DNA of 14,445 nucleotides from Roseomonas sp. (GCA_020249415.1 JADCFR010000306.1:1-14445), one strand, 5' to 3'. Numbered from the stretch's first letter, positions 1 to 10,688 are shown. The notes: generated from the letters alone by a model not told the origin. Program-made: numbers and translations.

Positions 1-414
1 CATTTCCGCCGCCATGGCATCGCGCAAGGCCTCACGCACCGTGATGGTCTTGGTCGGGCCCCAATCCTTCTCGGGCGTGGCGGCGCGCGGCGCGGCGGGC
101 ACGGAGGCCGGGGCGGGCGAGGCCGCGGGAGCTGCTGCTGCGACTGGCGCCGGTGCTGCTTTCGCGCCACCGGCGCCGCCATCCAATTCCGCAATCGCGG
201 TATTCACCGCGACATTCTCGGTGCCCTCCGGCACGAGGATGGAGGTCAAGACCCCCTCATCCACCGCTTCCACTTCCATGGTCGCCTTATCGGTTTCGAT
301 CTCGGCAATCACCTCGCCGGATTTCACCTTGTCGCCGGCCTTCTTCAGCCAGCGGGCCAGCTTGCCTTCCGTCATGGTGGGGGAAAGCGCGGGCATCAGG
401 ATCACGGCTCCCAT
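1..414 (-). CDS. pdhB: Pyruvate dehydrogenase E1 component subunit beta, lipoyl-domain type (partial, 3' end outside window)
   Basis: Beta chain of the E1 (decarboxylase) part of the cytoplasmic pyruvate dehydrogenase complex, which makes acetyl-CoA from pyruvate. The first 138 residues are visible. Residues 1-80 are a biotinyl/lipoyl domain with the attachment motif [10 protein letters not shown], so Lys43 is the predicted lipoylated lysine. Residues about 80-113 are an Ala/Pro-rich flexible linker. From about 120 ([18 protein letters not shown]) the E1 beta catalytic fold begins. An E1 beta with its own lipoyl domain is a known alphaproteobacterial arrangement. The ATG lies one base after the pdhA stop, with GGAGG about 10 bases upstream, so the two genes are almost certainly cotranscribed and translationally coupled. 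The thiamine-site partner residues and the end of the gene lie beyond the left edge. Confidence 0.96.
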   Translation of the reverse strand, partial: MGAVILMPALSPTMTEGKLARWLKKAGDKVKSGEVIAEIETDKATMEVEAVDEGVLTSILVPEGTENVAVNTAIAELDGGAGGAKAAPAPVAAAAPAASPAPASVPAAPRAATPEKDWGPTKTITVREALRDAMAAEM

Positions 415-415
415 C

Positions 416-1438
416 TCAGTTAGCCTCCACCAGAATATCGGTCATCAATTCGAATTCCGGCGGTTCCGGGCTTTCCTGCGCGAAATCGGCGCTGTCCTGG
501 ACAATCGCCTTCACCTCATCATCAATCACCTTCAGATCGGCTTCTGCCACGCCGAAATCATCCAGCAGCGCCTTGCGCGCGGTTTCAATGCAATCCGATG
601 TCTCGCGCATTTTCTGCACTTCTTCGCGGGTGCGATACTTCGCGGGGTCGGACATGGAATGGCCGCGATAGCGATAGGTTTTCATCTCCAGCAGATACGG
701 CCCCTTGCCGGCGCGGCAATGCGCCACCGCGCGTTCGCCCGCTTCGCGCACGGTCGCCACATCCATGCCATTCACCTGCTCCCCCGGAATGCCCCAGGCC
801 GCACCATTCTGCGACAAATCACGCGATGCGGAAGCACGCTCCACACTCGTGCCCATGCCGTATTTGTTGTTTTCGATGATGAAAATGCAGGGCAACTTGA
901 ACAGCGCCGCCAGGTTCAGGCTTTCATAAACCTGGCCCTGATTGGACGCACCTTCGCCGAAATAGGTCAGCGCCACCCTGCCATCCTGCCGATACCAATT
1001 CGCGAAAGCGAGACCATTGCCGAGCGAGACCTGCGCGCCCACAATCCCATGCCCGCCGTAGAAACCCTTTTCCCGGCTGAACATATGCATGGACCCACCC
1101 TTGCCCTTGGAATAGCCGCCAATGCGCCCGGTGAGTTCCGCCATCACGCCGCGGGCTTCCATGCCGGTGGCCAGCATATGCCCGTGATCGCGGTAGGAGG
1201 TGATAACCTGATCCCCCGGCTTCAGGCACATTTGCATGCCCACCACCACGGCTTCCTGGCCGATATAAAGATGACAGAAGCCGCCAATCAGCCCCATGCC
1301 GTAAAGCTGGCCGGCCTTTTCCTCAAAACGGCGGATCAGCAGCATGTCGCGATAGGCGCGCAGCATTTCATCGCGCGACAGGGACGGTGCTTTGGCTTTG
1401 CCGCGCCGCTTGGTGGCGGCTTCTGTGGCCTGGGGCAT
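416..1438 (-). CDS. pdhA: Pyruvate dehydrogenase E1 component subunit alpha
   Basis: Alpha chain (340 aa) of thiamine-diphosphate-dependent pyruvate dehydrogenase E1, partner of the adjacent pdhB product. The thiamine-diphosphate/Mg motif is visible as [15 protein letters not shown] (residues about 161-175) followed by IIENN (about 187-191), and the active-site loop as [15 protein letters not shown] (about 255-269). [11 protein letters not shown] near residue 54 is also typical of the family. An upstream in-frame ATG at 1486 would add 16 residues, but the ATG at 1438 is preceded by AGGAGG at 7-base spacing, which decides the start. Length is normal for the family. The AT-rich stretch upstream is the likely promoter region of a pdhA-pdhB operon that continues off the left edge. 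Confidence 0.98.
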   Translation of the reverse strand: MPQATEAATKRRGKAKAPSLSRDEMLRAYRDMLLIRRFEEKAGQLYGMGLIGGFCHLYIGQEAVVVGMQMCLKPGDQVITSYRDHGHMLATGMEARGVMAELTGRIGGYSKGKGGSMHMFSREKGFYGGHGIVGAQVSLGNGLAFANWYRQDGRVALTYFGEGASNQGQVYESLNLAALFKLPCIFIIENNKYGMGTSVERASASRDLSQNGAAWGIPGEQVNGMDVATVREAGERAVAHCRAGKGPYLLEMKTYRYRGHSMSDPAKYRTREEVQKMRETSDCIETARKALLDDFGVAEADLKVIDDEVKAIVQDSADFAQESPEPPEFELMTDILVEAN

Positions 1439-1646
1439 GGGAATTCCTCCTGCGCTTAGCTTCCTGGCACCATTAGCGCCGGGCAATCGCCAATTTCAAG
1501 CCATGAAAGATGAAAAAATCGTGTTTTTGCAACGCAATAATGCGATTAACCATCATTCAGTTAAGTGTTTGTTTCGCCAAATAGAGGCAGGCCTGGCATC
1601 ACCCCCGGCGCGCCAAGCCAGGTTCCGTAAGGCTTGAAAAATCAGC
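1439..1646 (-). promoter_or_regulatory. AT-rich leader/promoter region upstream of pdhA
   Basis: About 200 non-coding bases between the end of ftsB and pdhA. The part at 1500-1575 is clearly AT-richer than the genes on both sides and contains runs of A/T, as expected for a promoter in a GC-rich genome. I could not fix a convincing -35/-10 pair. CCTGGC (1592-1597) and GCCAGG (1617-1622) form a 6-base inverted repeat of unknown meaning. Assignment as the pdhA promoter region is inference from position and composition. Confidence 0.4.
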
Positions 1647-1666
1647 AAAACCGGGCGCGGCGCCCG
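1647..1666 (-). terminator. Probable rho-independent terminator after ftsB
   Basis: Read on the minus strand, the hairpin CGGGCG-CCG-CGCCCG (1666 to 1652) starts 5 bases after the ftsB stop codon and is followed by TTTT (1650-1647). The stem is a perfect 6 GC pairs but the T run is short, so it may terminate only partly and let some transcription continue into pdhA. Confidence 0.5.
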
Positions 1667-1670
1667 CTGG

Positions 1671-2000
1671 TCAATAAAGCCGGCGTTCCGGCCCATAGGG
1701 GACAACCACCTCATCCCGCCCGACCATATTGAGTAGCGACCGGGCGCGTTCTTCAAGCTGATCCCGGTCCAGCCGATCACCGCGCAGGCCGGCCACGCGG
1801 CGTTCCATCGCATCCCGCTCGGCCTCGGCCTGTTGCAGCGCCGCCCGCGCCGCCACGACATCACCCTGGCGCTTGTCGCGCGCCATCAGCCCGCGTTCGC
1901 CATGCACGGCGTGCCAGGCGAAATAGCCCGACACCGCGAGAAACACGGCCGGCACCAGCACCCCTTTCAGAATGCGCTTGAAGATGGAAAGCAGCGCCAT
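1671..2000 (-). CDS. ftsB: FtsB/DivIC-family septum formation initiator
   Basis: Small (109 aa) single-pass inner-membrane protein of the divisome. Known family members pair with FtsL and bridge to FtsQ at the septum. The sequence shows a short basic cytoplasmic start, one membrane segment (about residues 11-30, GVLVPAVFLAVSGYFAW), then a coiled coil (about 38-75, rich in A/E/R/L heptads, e.g. ALQQAEAERDAMERRV), and the family's C-terminal LEERARSLLNMVGRDEVVV segment. Length and layout are typical. Location between eno and pdhA is the standard alphaproteobacterial context, although here a glycosyltransferase gene separates it from eno. No strong Shine-Dalgarno precedes the ATG at 2000, but no better start exists that keeps the membrane segment. 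Confidence 0.92.
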   Translation of the reverse strand: MALLSIFKRILKGVLVPAVFLAVSGYFAWHAVHGERGLMARDKRQGDVVAARAALQQAEAERDAMERRVAGLRGDRLDRDQLEERARSLLNMVGRDEVVVPYGPERRLY

Positions 2001-2036
2001 AAGCGCGATAACCCCGTGACTTGAAGTGATCTCTTA

Positions 2037-2050
2037 AAGAATCCATTCTT
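2037..2050. repeat. Perfect 14-base palindrome upstream of ftsB
   Basis: AAGAAT-CC-ATTCTT is a two-fold symmetric site with 6-base arms, lying 37 bases upstream of the ftsB start and 132 bases upstream of the glycosyltransferase start. It includes one GANTC sequence (GAATC, 2039-2043), the recognition sequence of the alphaproteobacterial CcrM methyltransferase. It could be an operator or a chance palindrome. Confidence 0.35.
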
Positions 2051-2181
2051 GGGGCGCTTGTCCAGAGAGAAATGGCAAAGCCCAGCGAAATCGCGCGAAA
2101 ATCCGCCTTTCTTGACATTCATCATCCCGGCGCCGCCAGATGACCGGCACGAAAAGCGCTCAACCCCAAGCCGGAACCTGC

Positions 2182-4422
<2,241 letters not shown>

Positions 4423-5934
4423 ATGCTGGATCGCCCGCACCCCACCCCGGCCGCCCCTTCGGCAGACCCCTTTGCCCTGGCCAAGGCGCTGTCCGGCCGG
4501 CATTTCATTGGTGGCGCCTATGTCCCGGCGCGCAGCGGCAAGACCTTTGCCGTGGTGAACCCAGCGACGGGTATTGAAGTGGCCCGCGCGGCGGAAGGCG
4601 ATGCGGCGGATGTGGATGCGGCGGTGACCAATGCCGCCAAGGCGCAAAAGGAATGGGCCAAGCTGCCGGCGCGCAAACGCGGCGCCTTGGTGCATCAATG
4701 CGCTGCCCTGCTGAAGGAACATGTGGATGAATTGGGCCGGCTGATCGCGCTTGAAACCGGCAAGGCTTTGCGCACGGAAAGCCGCGTGGAAGCCAATGTT
4801 GTCGCCGATGTGTTTGAATTCTTCGGCGGCCTGGGCAGTGAATTGAAGGGCGAAAGCGTGCCCTTCGCGCCCAATGTGCTGTCGGTCACGGTGCGTGAGC
4901 CACTTGGCGTTGTGGGTGCCATCATCCCCTGGAATGTGCCGATGCTGCTGATGGCGCTGAAGGTCGCGCCGGCGCTGGTGGCGGGCAATGCCGTGGTGGT
5001 GAAAAGCGCGGAAGAGGCGCCGCTTGCGGTGCTGCGGATTTGCGAAATCATGAACCGCGTCCTGCCGCCCGGTGTCTTCAATATGGTGAGCGGCTTCGGC
5101 CCGGAATGTGGCGCGCCGCTGGTGACGCATCCGCTGGTGAAGAAGGTGACCTTCACCGGGTCGGTTGAAACCGGCAAGATTGTCTATCGTGCCGCGGCTG
5201 AAAAGCTGATCCCCGTGACGCTGGAATTGGGCGGCAAAAGCCCGATGATTGTCTTTGCCGATTGCGATTTCGACAGGACGGTATCCGGCGCGCTGACCTC
5301 CATGCGCTTCACGCGCCAGGGGCAAAGCTGCACCGCAGCGTCGCGCATTTATGTGGAGCGGCCGATTTTTGATCGCTTCGTCACCGCCATGAAGGATGCG
5401 GTGAATAATATGGTGATGGGCGACCCCCTGGATGAGAAGACCGATATCGGCACCATCATCAGCCAAGGTCAATTCGACAAGGTGAAGGGTTTTATCTCTG
5501 AGGGTACAGCCACCGCCGGCGCCACCGCGCATGTCTGCAGCCGCATGCCGGAAGATCCGACGCTGAAGAAGGGCCTGTTTCTGCAACCGGTGATCTTCAC
5601 GGGCCTGACGCGCGAAAGCCGGCTGGTGCGGGAAGAAATCTTTGGCCCGGTGACCGTGATCCAGCCCTTTGATGACCCGGAAGCGGTGCTGGCGGAAGCG
5701 AATGATTCTGATTACGGCCTGGCCGCCAGCCTTTGGACCAATAATCTGAAGGTCGGGCTTGATCTGGCGCATCGGCTGGAAGCGGGCTTGGTGCAGATTA
5801 ACCAAAATCTGGTGGTCCAGGCCAATCTTTCCTATGGTGGCGTGAAACAATCCGGCCTTGGCAAGGAGGCATCGCTGGAAGCCATGCTGGAACATTTCAC
5901 CCATAAGAAGACCATTATGGTGAACATGGCATAA
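4423..5934 (+). CDS. NAD(P)-dependent aldehyde dehydrogenase family protein
   Basis: Soluble aldehyde dehydrogenase (503 aa), oxidising an aldehyde to a carboxylate. Catalytic residues are visible: Asn171 in IIPWNVPM, the general base Glu268 in TLELGGKSPM, and the nucleophile Cys303 in RQGQSCTAASRIY. Also present are the coenzyme loop FTGSVETGK and the EEIFGPVTVIQPFDDPEAV motif near the C-terminus. Length is normal. The start is chosen at 4423 because AAGGA stands 7-8 bases upstream; an in-frame ATG at 4396 would add nine non-conserved residues containing the ribosome site itself. Members of this superfamily act on betaine aldehyde, vanillin, succinate semialdehyde and others, and the sequence alone does not choose between them. 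A small lipoprotein gene follows after 12 bases and is probably cotranscribed. Confidence 0.95.
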   Translation: MLDRPHPTPAAPSADPFALAKALSGRHFIGGAYVPARSGKTFAVVNPATGIEVARAAEGDAADVDAAVTNAAKAQKEWAKLPARKRGALVHQCAALLKEHVDELGRLIALETGKALRTESRVEANVVADVFEFFGGLGSELKGESVPFAPNVLSVTVREPLGVVGAIIPWNVPMLLMALKVAPALVAGNAVVVKSAEEAPLAVLRICEIMNRVLPPGVFNMVSGFGPECGAPLVTHPLVKKVTFTGSVETGKIVYRAAAEKLIPVTLELGGKSPMIVFADCDFDRTVSGALTSMRFTRQGQSCTAASRIYVERPIFDRFVTAMKDAVNNMVMGDPLDEKTDIGTIISQGQFDKVKGFISEGTATAGATAHVCSRMPEDPTLKKGLFLQPVIFTGLTRESRLVREEIFGPVTVIQPFDDPEAVLAEANDSDYGLAASLWTNNLKVGLDLAHRLEAGLVQINQNLVVQANLSYGGVKQSGLGKEASLEAMLEHFTHKKTIMVNMA

Positions 5935-5946
5935 GGGGAGAGGACG

Positions 5947-6399
5947 ATGGGGCGGTGGTTGGCGGCGGCGGTGTTGTTGGTGGGATTGGCGGGTTGCGCG
6001 CAACAGGCGCCGGAGCCCGCGCCGCAGCCGATTCCCGAGCCGCCCGGCCCCGGTCTGGTGGGCTGGCGTTCCATTGGTTTCAATAATGAAATGTTTGAAA
6101 GCGGCTATGTCCAGGAACGCGAATTGAATATTACCGGCCCCGTGCGGCGGGCCTGGATCATGCTGAATTTGCGCGAATCCATTCCCATTCCGGAAACGGG
6201 TGGGCGGGCGCTTTCGGTGCGCTTCATTGGGGAATATCGTTGCGCGGAAAGGCTCTGGCGCCCGCTGGAAGGGGCGTGGTTCGCACGGCGCAATGCACAG
6301 CAGCCTGTGCACGCAGAACGCCCGCGCCGGAGCGGCTTTCGCGAAGCAGAGCCCGGCACGCTGGGCGGGGCGTTTTTGGATGCGGCTTGTGGATTGTGA
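5947..6399 (+). CDS. Small putative lipoprotein, resembles surface-adhesin E-like proteins
   Basis: A 150-aa exported protein. Residues 1-17 form a lipoprotein signal with lipobox LAGC (Cys17 as the lipidated residue), followed by a Pro/Ala-rich tether (18-37, PEPAPQPIPEPP). The folded part has W..IGFNNEMFE, RRAWIMLNL, EYRCAERLWRPLEGAWFAR and a C-terminal PGTLGGAFLDAACG. The pattern of a Cys in the middle, a preceding charged strand and a final PGS/T...C resembles small periplasmic proteins of the surface-adhesin E type; I offer this as a weak resemblance, not an identification. The two cysteines (in YRCAE and AACG) may form a disulfide. The ATG has GGGGAGAGGA just upstream and lies 12 bases after the aldehyde dehydrogenase stop. 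Function unknown. Confidence 0.75.
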   Translation: MGRWLAAAVLLVGLAGCAQQAPEPAPQPIPEPPGPGLVGWRSIGFNNEMFESGYVQERELNITGPVRRAWIMLNLRESIPIPETGGRALSVRFIGEYRCAERLWRPLEGAWFARRNAQQPVHAERPRRSGFREAEPGTLGGAFLDAACGL

Positions 6400-6472
6400 G
6401 ACGGGGCGCCGCCGGTCCTATTGGCGCGGCTGCACAGGATGACCTCCACTCGCCAGGGTCGGGAGAATAGGA

Positions 6473-7591
6473 TTGGATGATTTCTCCACGCGGCTGAAGG
6501 CGATTTCGGCAAAGGCTTCGGGCGTTTTGCGTTCTGCCAAGGCTGATGCAGGCCGACTGCTCCCGCGGGAAGGAGTGATCTGGGCCATTCGCCTTTTTCT
6601 GGGCCGTGAACCGCGCGATGATGAGGAAGTCGCCGCGCTTAGCCGTCAGCCAGATTTTGAAAGCCTGCGTCGATACTTGGCGGAAACGCCCGAATTTGGC
6701 GCCCTTCGATCCTCCCTGAGGCCTTGGACGGCGCCCTTATTTCTGCTGGCTTCATCAGCCAATCCCGCCATCCCGGTCATGTTCCGCCCGCCAAGCCTGG
6801 CCGTACCCACCTCTCAGCTTTGCACTGAAGCCCAATTCCGTGAGGATTTGCATCGCAAGATTTGCAACGCCCTGGCAATTGACCCCGCCCATATCCATCG
6901 CAAAACCTGGGAGTTTGTCTGGATCATTGCGGCATTACGCCGGGCCGGGCTTCTCAAGCCTGGCATACGCGCACTTGGCTTTGGCGTCGGCAATGAACCA
7001 CTACCTGCCTTTTTTGCCCGGCTCGGGATGGAGGTTTTGGCAACCGATGCGCCGCAAGAAGCCATCGCAGGCCAGGGTTGGGATACAACCGGCCAGCACG
7101 CCACCGGCCTGGAACAGCTCTGGCACCCGAAGATCGTCGGGCGTGAACATTTCGATAAACATGTATCCTTCGCGCAGGTGGATATGAACGCCATCCCCGC
7201 TAATCTCGTCGGATTTGATTTCTGCTGGTCTTCCTGCTGCTTTGAACATCTGGGTTCCATCGAAAAGGGTTTGGATTTTGTCTGCAATAGCCTCAGTACG
7301 GTGAAGCCTGGCGGCCTTGTTCTGCACACGACCGAATTCAACCTGACTTCAAACGATGAAACCTTCGAAGACCAAACACTCTCCCTGTTCAGAAGGCGTG
7401 ACATCGAAGCGCTCTATGCACGCTTGATCGAGGAAGGCCATAAGCCTTGGCCGATCAATTTCTATCCCGGCATGGGGGAAATGGATGCCCATGTGGACCT
7501 GCCACCCTTCGCCACTCCTCACCTCAAGATTCAGCTTGGTAAATTTGTCAGCACCTCCATCGGTTTGGCGGTACAGAAGGCTGCTTCCTAG
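6473..7591 (+). CDS. SAM-dependent class I methyltransferase with N-terminal DUF4214-like segment (TTG start)
   Basis: A 372-aa soluble protein with two parts. Residues about 35-75 (VIWAIRLFLGREP, then EEVAAL...LRRYLAETPEF) resemble the short helical segment found at the edges of glycan-related glycosyltransferases and methyltransferases (DUF4214-like). Residues about 145-310 form a class I methyltransferase domain: glycine-rich SAM loop ALGFGVGNEPLP (167-178), acidic Asp192 at the end of strand 2 (VLATDAP), DFCWSSCCFEHLG (249-261) and TVKPGGLVLHT (276-286). The substrate is unknown; a sugar or glycan is inferred from the N-terminal part. The start is TTG: GGGAG lies 9 bases upstream, the only nearby ATG (6477) is out of frame, and a later start would cut the first domain. 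It lies 73 bases after the lipoprotein gene, possibly in the same transcript. Confidence 0.82.
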   Translation: MDDFSTRLKAISAKASGVLRSAKADAGRLLPREGVIWAIRLFLGREPRDDEEVAALSRQPDFESLRRYLAETPEFGALRSSLRPWTAPLFLLASSANPAIPVMFRPPSLAVPTSQLCTEAQFREDLHRKICNALAIDPAHIHRKTWEFVWIIAALRRAGLLKPGIRALGFGVGNEPLPAFFARLGMEVLATDAPQEAIAGQGWDTTGQHATGLEQLWHPKIVGREHFDKHVSFAQVDMNAIPANLVGFDFCWSSCCFEHLGSIEKGLDFVCNSLSTVKPGGLVLHTTEFNLTSNDETFEDQTLSLFRRRDIEALYARLIEEGHKPWPINFYPGMGEMDAHVDLPPFATPHLKIQLGKFVSTSIGLAVQKAAS

Positions 7592-7648
7592 GACACGCGC
7601 ATTCCGGGAAAGATCGTCCTGTGGTCATCAAGCTGCGACACATCCGTT

Positions 7649-9097
7649 TCAGACAATCTGTTCGCCAAACAATTTCACCTGTACGCGGCGCATCGTTTCG
7701 ACCGAAGCGCCAAGGGCTTCAAGCCGCCGATAGGCGGCAACGGCGGGCTTTATCTGCTTGGCTTCACGATACGCGTCACACAAGGCTTCCCAGGCGGGTG
7801 CATTTTCGGGATGCTTTTCTGCCAGAGCGGCAAGGATCGCGACGGCTTCCTCAATAGCGCCCTTGCCGGTTAACGCGATGCCAAATCGCAGTAGGAGCTC
7901 CGGCTCGTCGGGTGCGTCACTGCGCAGGCCTTCAAGCAGGCTGCTAGCCTCATCCCATTTCTGGTGGGTCAATAGGCCGGATATCAGCGCAATCTGAACA
8001 GGAAGCGCCTTGGTTTCGACGCCCAGGACAGTGGCGATATCTGCCGCGATCGTTTCCTGGTCCCTGTTGTCTTGCAGCAAAATCTCGGCAAGCAGGGCGC
8101 CGAATTCAGGTCCAGCAGGATGGACCAGCATGGCACGGCGCGCGGTATCCGCCGCTTCGACAAATTCCGCCTGCTTTATCAGGCAGCGGATCAGCGTTTC
8201 CCAGATACCGCGCGGCATTTCAGCCAAGCCAATGGCGCGCCGATAGAGAGGCACAATGGCTTCTTCCTGGAAGACAGCCGGCGCCAAACGCGCCACTTGT
8301 CGAAGCAAAAAGACCTCCGTGGGGAAGCGCTCAAGCGCTGCCTGAAGCATACGGAAGCTTTCATTGTAACGATCCTGGCGCCAGAGCGCATCTACCAGCA
8401 CCCAATGGGCCCGCGTACTGCTGGGGTCGAGTTCAATCGCCTCCCGCGCAACGGCGGCGGCTTCGCGGGCGCGATTTTCGGCAAGAAGGAAGCTCGCCAA
8501 ATGCAGGCGAATACCCGCTGATTGCGGCATGAGCTCCACCGCGCGCGCGGCCATCTTACTGCCCACCGCATAGCGCTGCGTCTGCCAAAGCGCCGAAAGC
8601 AGGGAATTATGCAGCACCTCTCGTTCCGGGGCCAAATCCGCGGCAATCTGCAAGGCCTCTACCGCCTCGGCGAAATCCTTCGCCTGCATGGCTTGGCGCC
8701 CGCGCCGCGCTTGCAATGGCACGCTGGCTGGCGCGATAAGGCATGCTTCGCGCAGGGTCTCCCGCGCCTCTTCAAGGCGTTCCTGGCGGATCAGCGCATC
8801 GGCCAGTACGATCCAAACTTCCTCGGCAAGATCAGGCGGCGGAGAGGCGCTGAGAAAGGCACGCGCCGCTTCCTCGGCCTTGGCCAGCTCGCCGGCTGCA
8901 AGCAGGAAGTTCGCAAGCCCCACGCCGAAGCGTAGCTCCTCCGGAAAGCGCGCCATGGCCCGTTTGGCAATGTCAGCGCCTTCAGGAAACCGGCGTTCTT
9001 GCCACAGTCGGCTTAGCGCTGCGCTTGCGGCTGCCACCCCTTGGGACGGGGTTTGGGGCGAAGCCTTTTCCGGTTCAGTCGGGTTTTCCGAGGTCAC
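7649..9097 (-). CDS. Tetratricopeptide-repeat (TPR) protein
   Basis: A 482-aa protein made almost entirely of helical TPR-type repeats. After a polar N-terminus (1-20) the repeats run to about residue 470, with the usual spacing of small and aromatic residues; a clear unit is IRLHLASFLLAENRAREAA...AIELDPSS around 196-228, followed by another around 230-260. There is no signal peptide, membrane segment or catalytic domain, so it is probably a cytoplasmic scaffold or part of a protein complex. The start is GTG at 9097, with an AGGCAGGGCGG purine-rich stretch upstream. It is convergent with the methyltransferase gene (57-base gap). It lies 76 bases downstream of the efflux permease gene on the same strand, so read-through from that gene is possible. 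TPR proteins beside glycan methyltransferases are common, but a shared role is inference. Confidence 0.85.
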   Translation of the reverse strand: MTSENPTEPEKASPQTPSQGVAAASAALSRLWQERRFPEGADIAKRAMARFPEELRFGVGLANFLLAAGELAKAEEAARAFLSASPPPDLAEEVWIVLADALIRQERLEEARETLREACLIAPASVPLQARRGRQAMQAKDFAEAVEALQIAADLAPEREVLHNSLLSALWQTQRYAVGSKMAARAVELMPQSAGIRLHLASFLLAENRAREAAAVAREAIELDPSSTRAHWVLVDALWRQDRYNESFRMLQAALERFPTEVFLLRQVARLAPAVFQEEAIVPLYRRAIGLAEMPRGIWETLIRCLIKQAEFVEAADTARRAMLVHPAGPEFGALLAEILLQDNRDQETIAADIATVLGVETKALPVQIALISGLLTHQKWDEASSLLEGLRSDAPDEPELLLRFGIALTGKGAIEEAVAILAALAEKHPENAPAWEALCDAYREAKQIKPAVAAYRRLEALGASVETMRRVQVKLFGEQIV

Positions 9098-9173
9098 AAT
9101 CCGCCCTGCCTGTCAGCCAGAGAGTTTAGCACAAACGCCTTAAACCACATTACTTGCCATAAGCTGAAGGGCA

Positions 9174-10688
9174 TCACGCACCCTTTCCGCGCCCGCCGGA
9201 AAACGCCACCAATATAATCGCCACCGCCGATGCCGCGGTGAAAAGCCCAAACCCGTTCACATAGCCAATCATCGCTGCCTGCCGCGAGATTTCCCCACTC
9301 AGCTTCGCCAATTCCGGCACGGTTTCCAGCCCAAACCCACCCATGGACCCCGGCAATTGCAGCGTCCGATTGAAGGGCGAGATCATTTCCGTCATGCGGC
9401 TGTAATTCATGGCACCCGAGCGAATGATCTCCGCCACACTCAGTGAAATGAACAGGCTGGAGCCGATATTGCGCAGCAAATGGAACATCGCCATGGCTTC
9501 CGGCAAATGCTCCCGATCGAGCGTCTTGAAAGTGAGCACGGTCAGCGGCACCCAGATGATGCCAACGGAGACGCCTTGCAGCACGGCATTCCAGAGCAGC
9601 GCTTCCTCACTGACATTCAAATCAAAATGCATGAGCCAAAGCCCCGCCGCCACCATGGCGGCAAAGCCAATCGCCATGCCAATGCGCGGGTCCCAGCGCC
9701 CGATCAGGAAGGTCAGCGCAAAGCCAATCGTGCCGCCAATGCCGCGAAAGCCGACGATTTCACCAATGACGCTATCGGGGTAGCTTGCATATTGCTGCAA
9801 TAGCGATGGCAGCAGCACAATCGGCGTGAAATTCACCATGCCATAGATGAACACCAGCAAAAGCCCGATGGCGTAATTCCTATCCAGCAGCAGGCGCAGA
9901 TTGAGAAAAGGCTGCTTCGCCGTCAGGCTATGCGCGACAAAGATATAGAACGCCAAGGCGGCAATGATGGTTTCGATGATGATTTCATTCGATTCATACC
10001 AATCCAGCCGCTGCCCGCGTGACAGCACCAATTGCACGCAGGAAATCGCGACGGTCAGCGCCAAAAACCCGGTCCAATCCAAGGGAATGGGCTTGCATGG
10101 TTCATCCTCGGGCAGGGTTGCCCATAGCGCAAAGCTTGCCAGCACCCCCGCCGGCACAATCATGTAAAAGGCCCAGCGCCAGCCATAAGCCTCGGCCAAT
10201 TGGCCGCCAAAGACCGGGCCAATCACCGGGCCCAAGACCACGGTCATGCCGAAGATGGAGCTCACCAACCCCGCCTGCTTGCGCGGGAAACTATCCAGCA
10301 CAATGGCATTGGATAAAGGGATCACCGGCGCGCCAATGCCGCCCTGCACAATGCGCCACAGCACCACGGTTTCGAGGGATTCCGCCTGCCCCACCAGATA
10401 GGTCGCGATGGTGAAGCCCACCACGCAGAATAGCATCACCCGCCGCCGCCCGCCGCGTGCGACCAGCCAGCCGGTCATGGGTGTCACAATCGCGGTTGCC
10501 AGGATATTGAAGGTCGTGGTCCAGGCGATTTCATCCGCCGTCGCGGCCAGGCTGCCCTGCATCTGCGGCAGCAGGGTGGAAGCGACCAGCAGCGTGGTGG
10601 CATAAAGCGTCGCCCCCATCACCACCGCCGCCAGGATCAGGCAGCGGCGCGTGACCGACAATTCCAATATCGGGTTGGTTTCCGACAT
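9174..10688 (-). CDS. MFS multidrug efflux permease, DHA2 (EmrB/QacA) family
   Basis: Inner-membrane drug/proton antiporter of the 14-helix DHA2 family, 504 aa. Hydrophobic segments span nearly the whole length. Visible motifs: motif-A-like loop GWLVARGGRRRVM (73-85), WRIVQGGIGAPVIPLSNAI (111-129), motif C GMTVVLGPVIGPVFGG (147-162), and YGWRWAFYMIVPAG (168-181). The TM1 motif that usually reads LDxTIVNVALP appears here as LYATTLLVASTLLP, so the usual aspartate seems absent. The start at 10688 (MSETNPILE) is preferred to the upstream in-frame start at 10751, whose extra 21 residues are not family-like and overlap the control region. The EmrA-type partner is encoded divergently 156 bases away; in most known systems the two genes are in tandem. 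Substrate unknown. Confidence 0.93.
   Translation of the reverse strand: MSETNPILELSVTRRCLILAAVVMGATLYATTLLVASTLLPQMQGSLAATADEIAWTTTFNILATAIVTPMTGWLVARGGRRRVMLFCVVGFTIATYLVGQAESLETVVLWRIVQGGIGAPVIPLSNAIVLDSFPRKQAGLVSSIFGMTVVLGPVIGPVFGGQLAEAYGWRWAFYMIVPAGVLASFALWATLPEDEPCKPIPLDWTGFLALTVAISCVQLVLSRGQRLDWYESNEIIIETIIAALAFYIFVAHSLTAKQPFLNLRLLLDRNYAIGLLLVFIYGMVNFTPIVLLPSLLQQYASYPDSVIGEIVGFRGIGGTIGFALTFLIGRWDPRIGMAIGFAAMVAAGLWLMHFDLNVSEEALLWNAVLQGVSVGIIWVPLTVLTFKTLDREHLPEAMAMFHLLRNIGSSLFISLSVAEIIRSGAMNYSRMTEMISPFNRTLQLPGSMGGFGLETVPELAKLSGEISRQAAMIGYVNGFGLFTAASAVAIILVAFSGGRGKGA

Noticed and set aside
14..1459. 481-codon plus-strand open frame opposite pdhA/pdhB
   Set aside because: Antisense shadow of two well-identified genes; no recognisable motif and low-complexity Ala/Gly start.
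1545..1567. TTAA...TTAA pair upstream of pdhA as a CtrA binding site
   Set aside because: The two TTAA halves are 11 bases apart, whereas the CtrA site needs a 7-base spacing.
7592..7648. Bidirectional terminator between the methyltransferase and TPR genes
   Set aside because: Only very weak self-complementarity and no T run on either strand.
8072..8935. Plus-strand frames opposite the TPR-protein gene
   Set aside because: No domains and no suitable start sites; the minus-strand TPR repeats explain the open frames.
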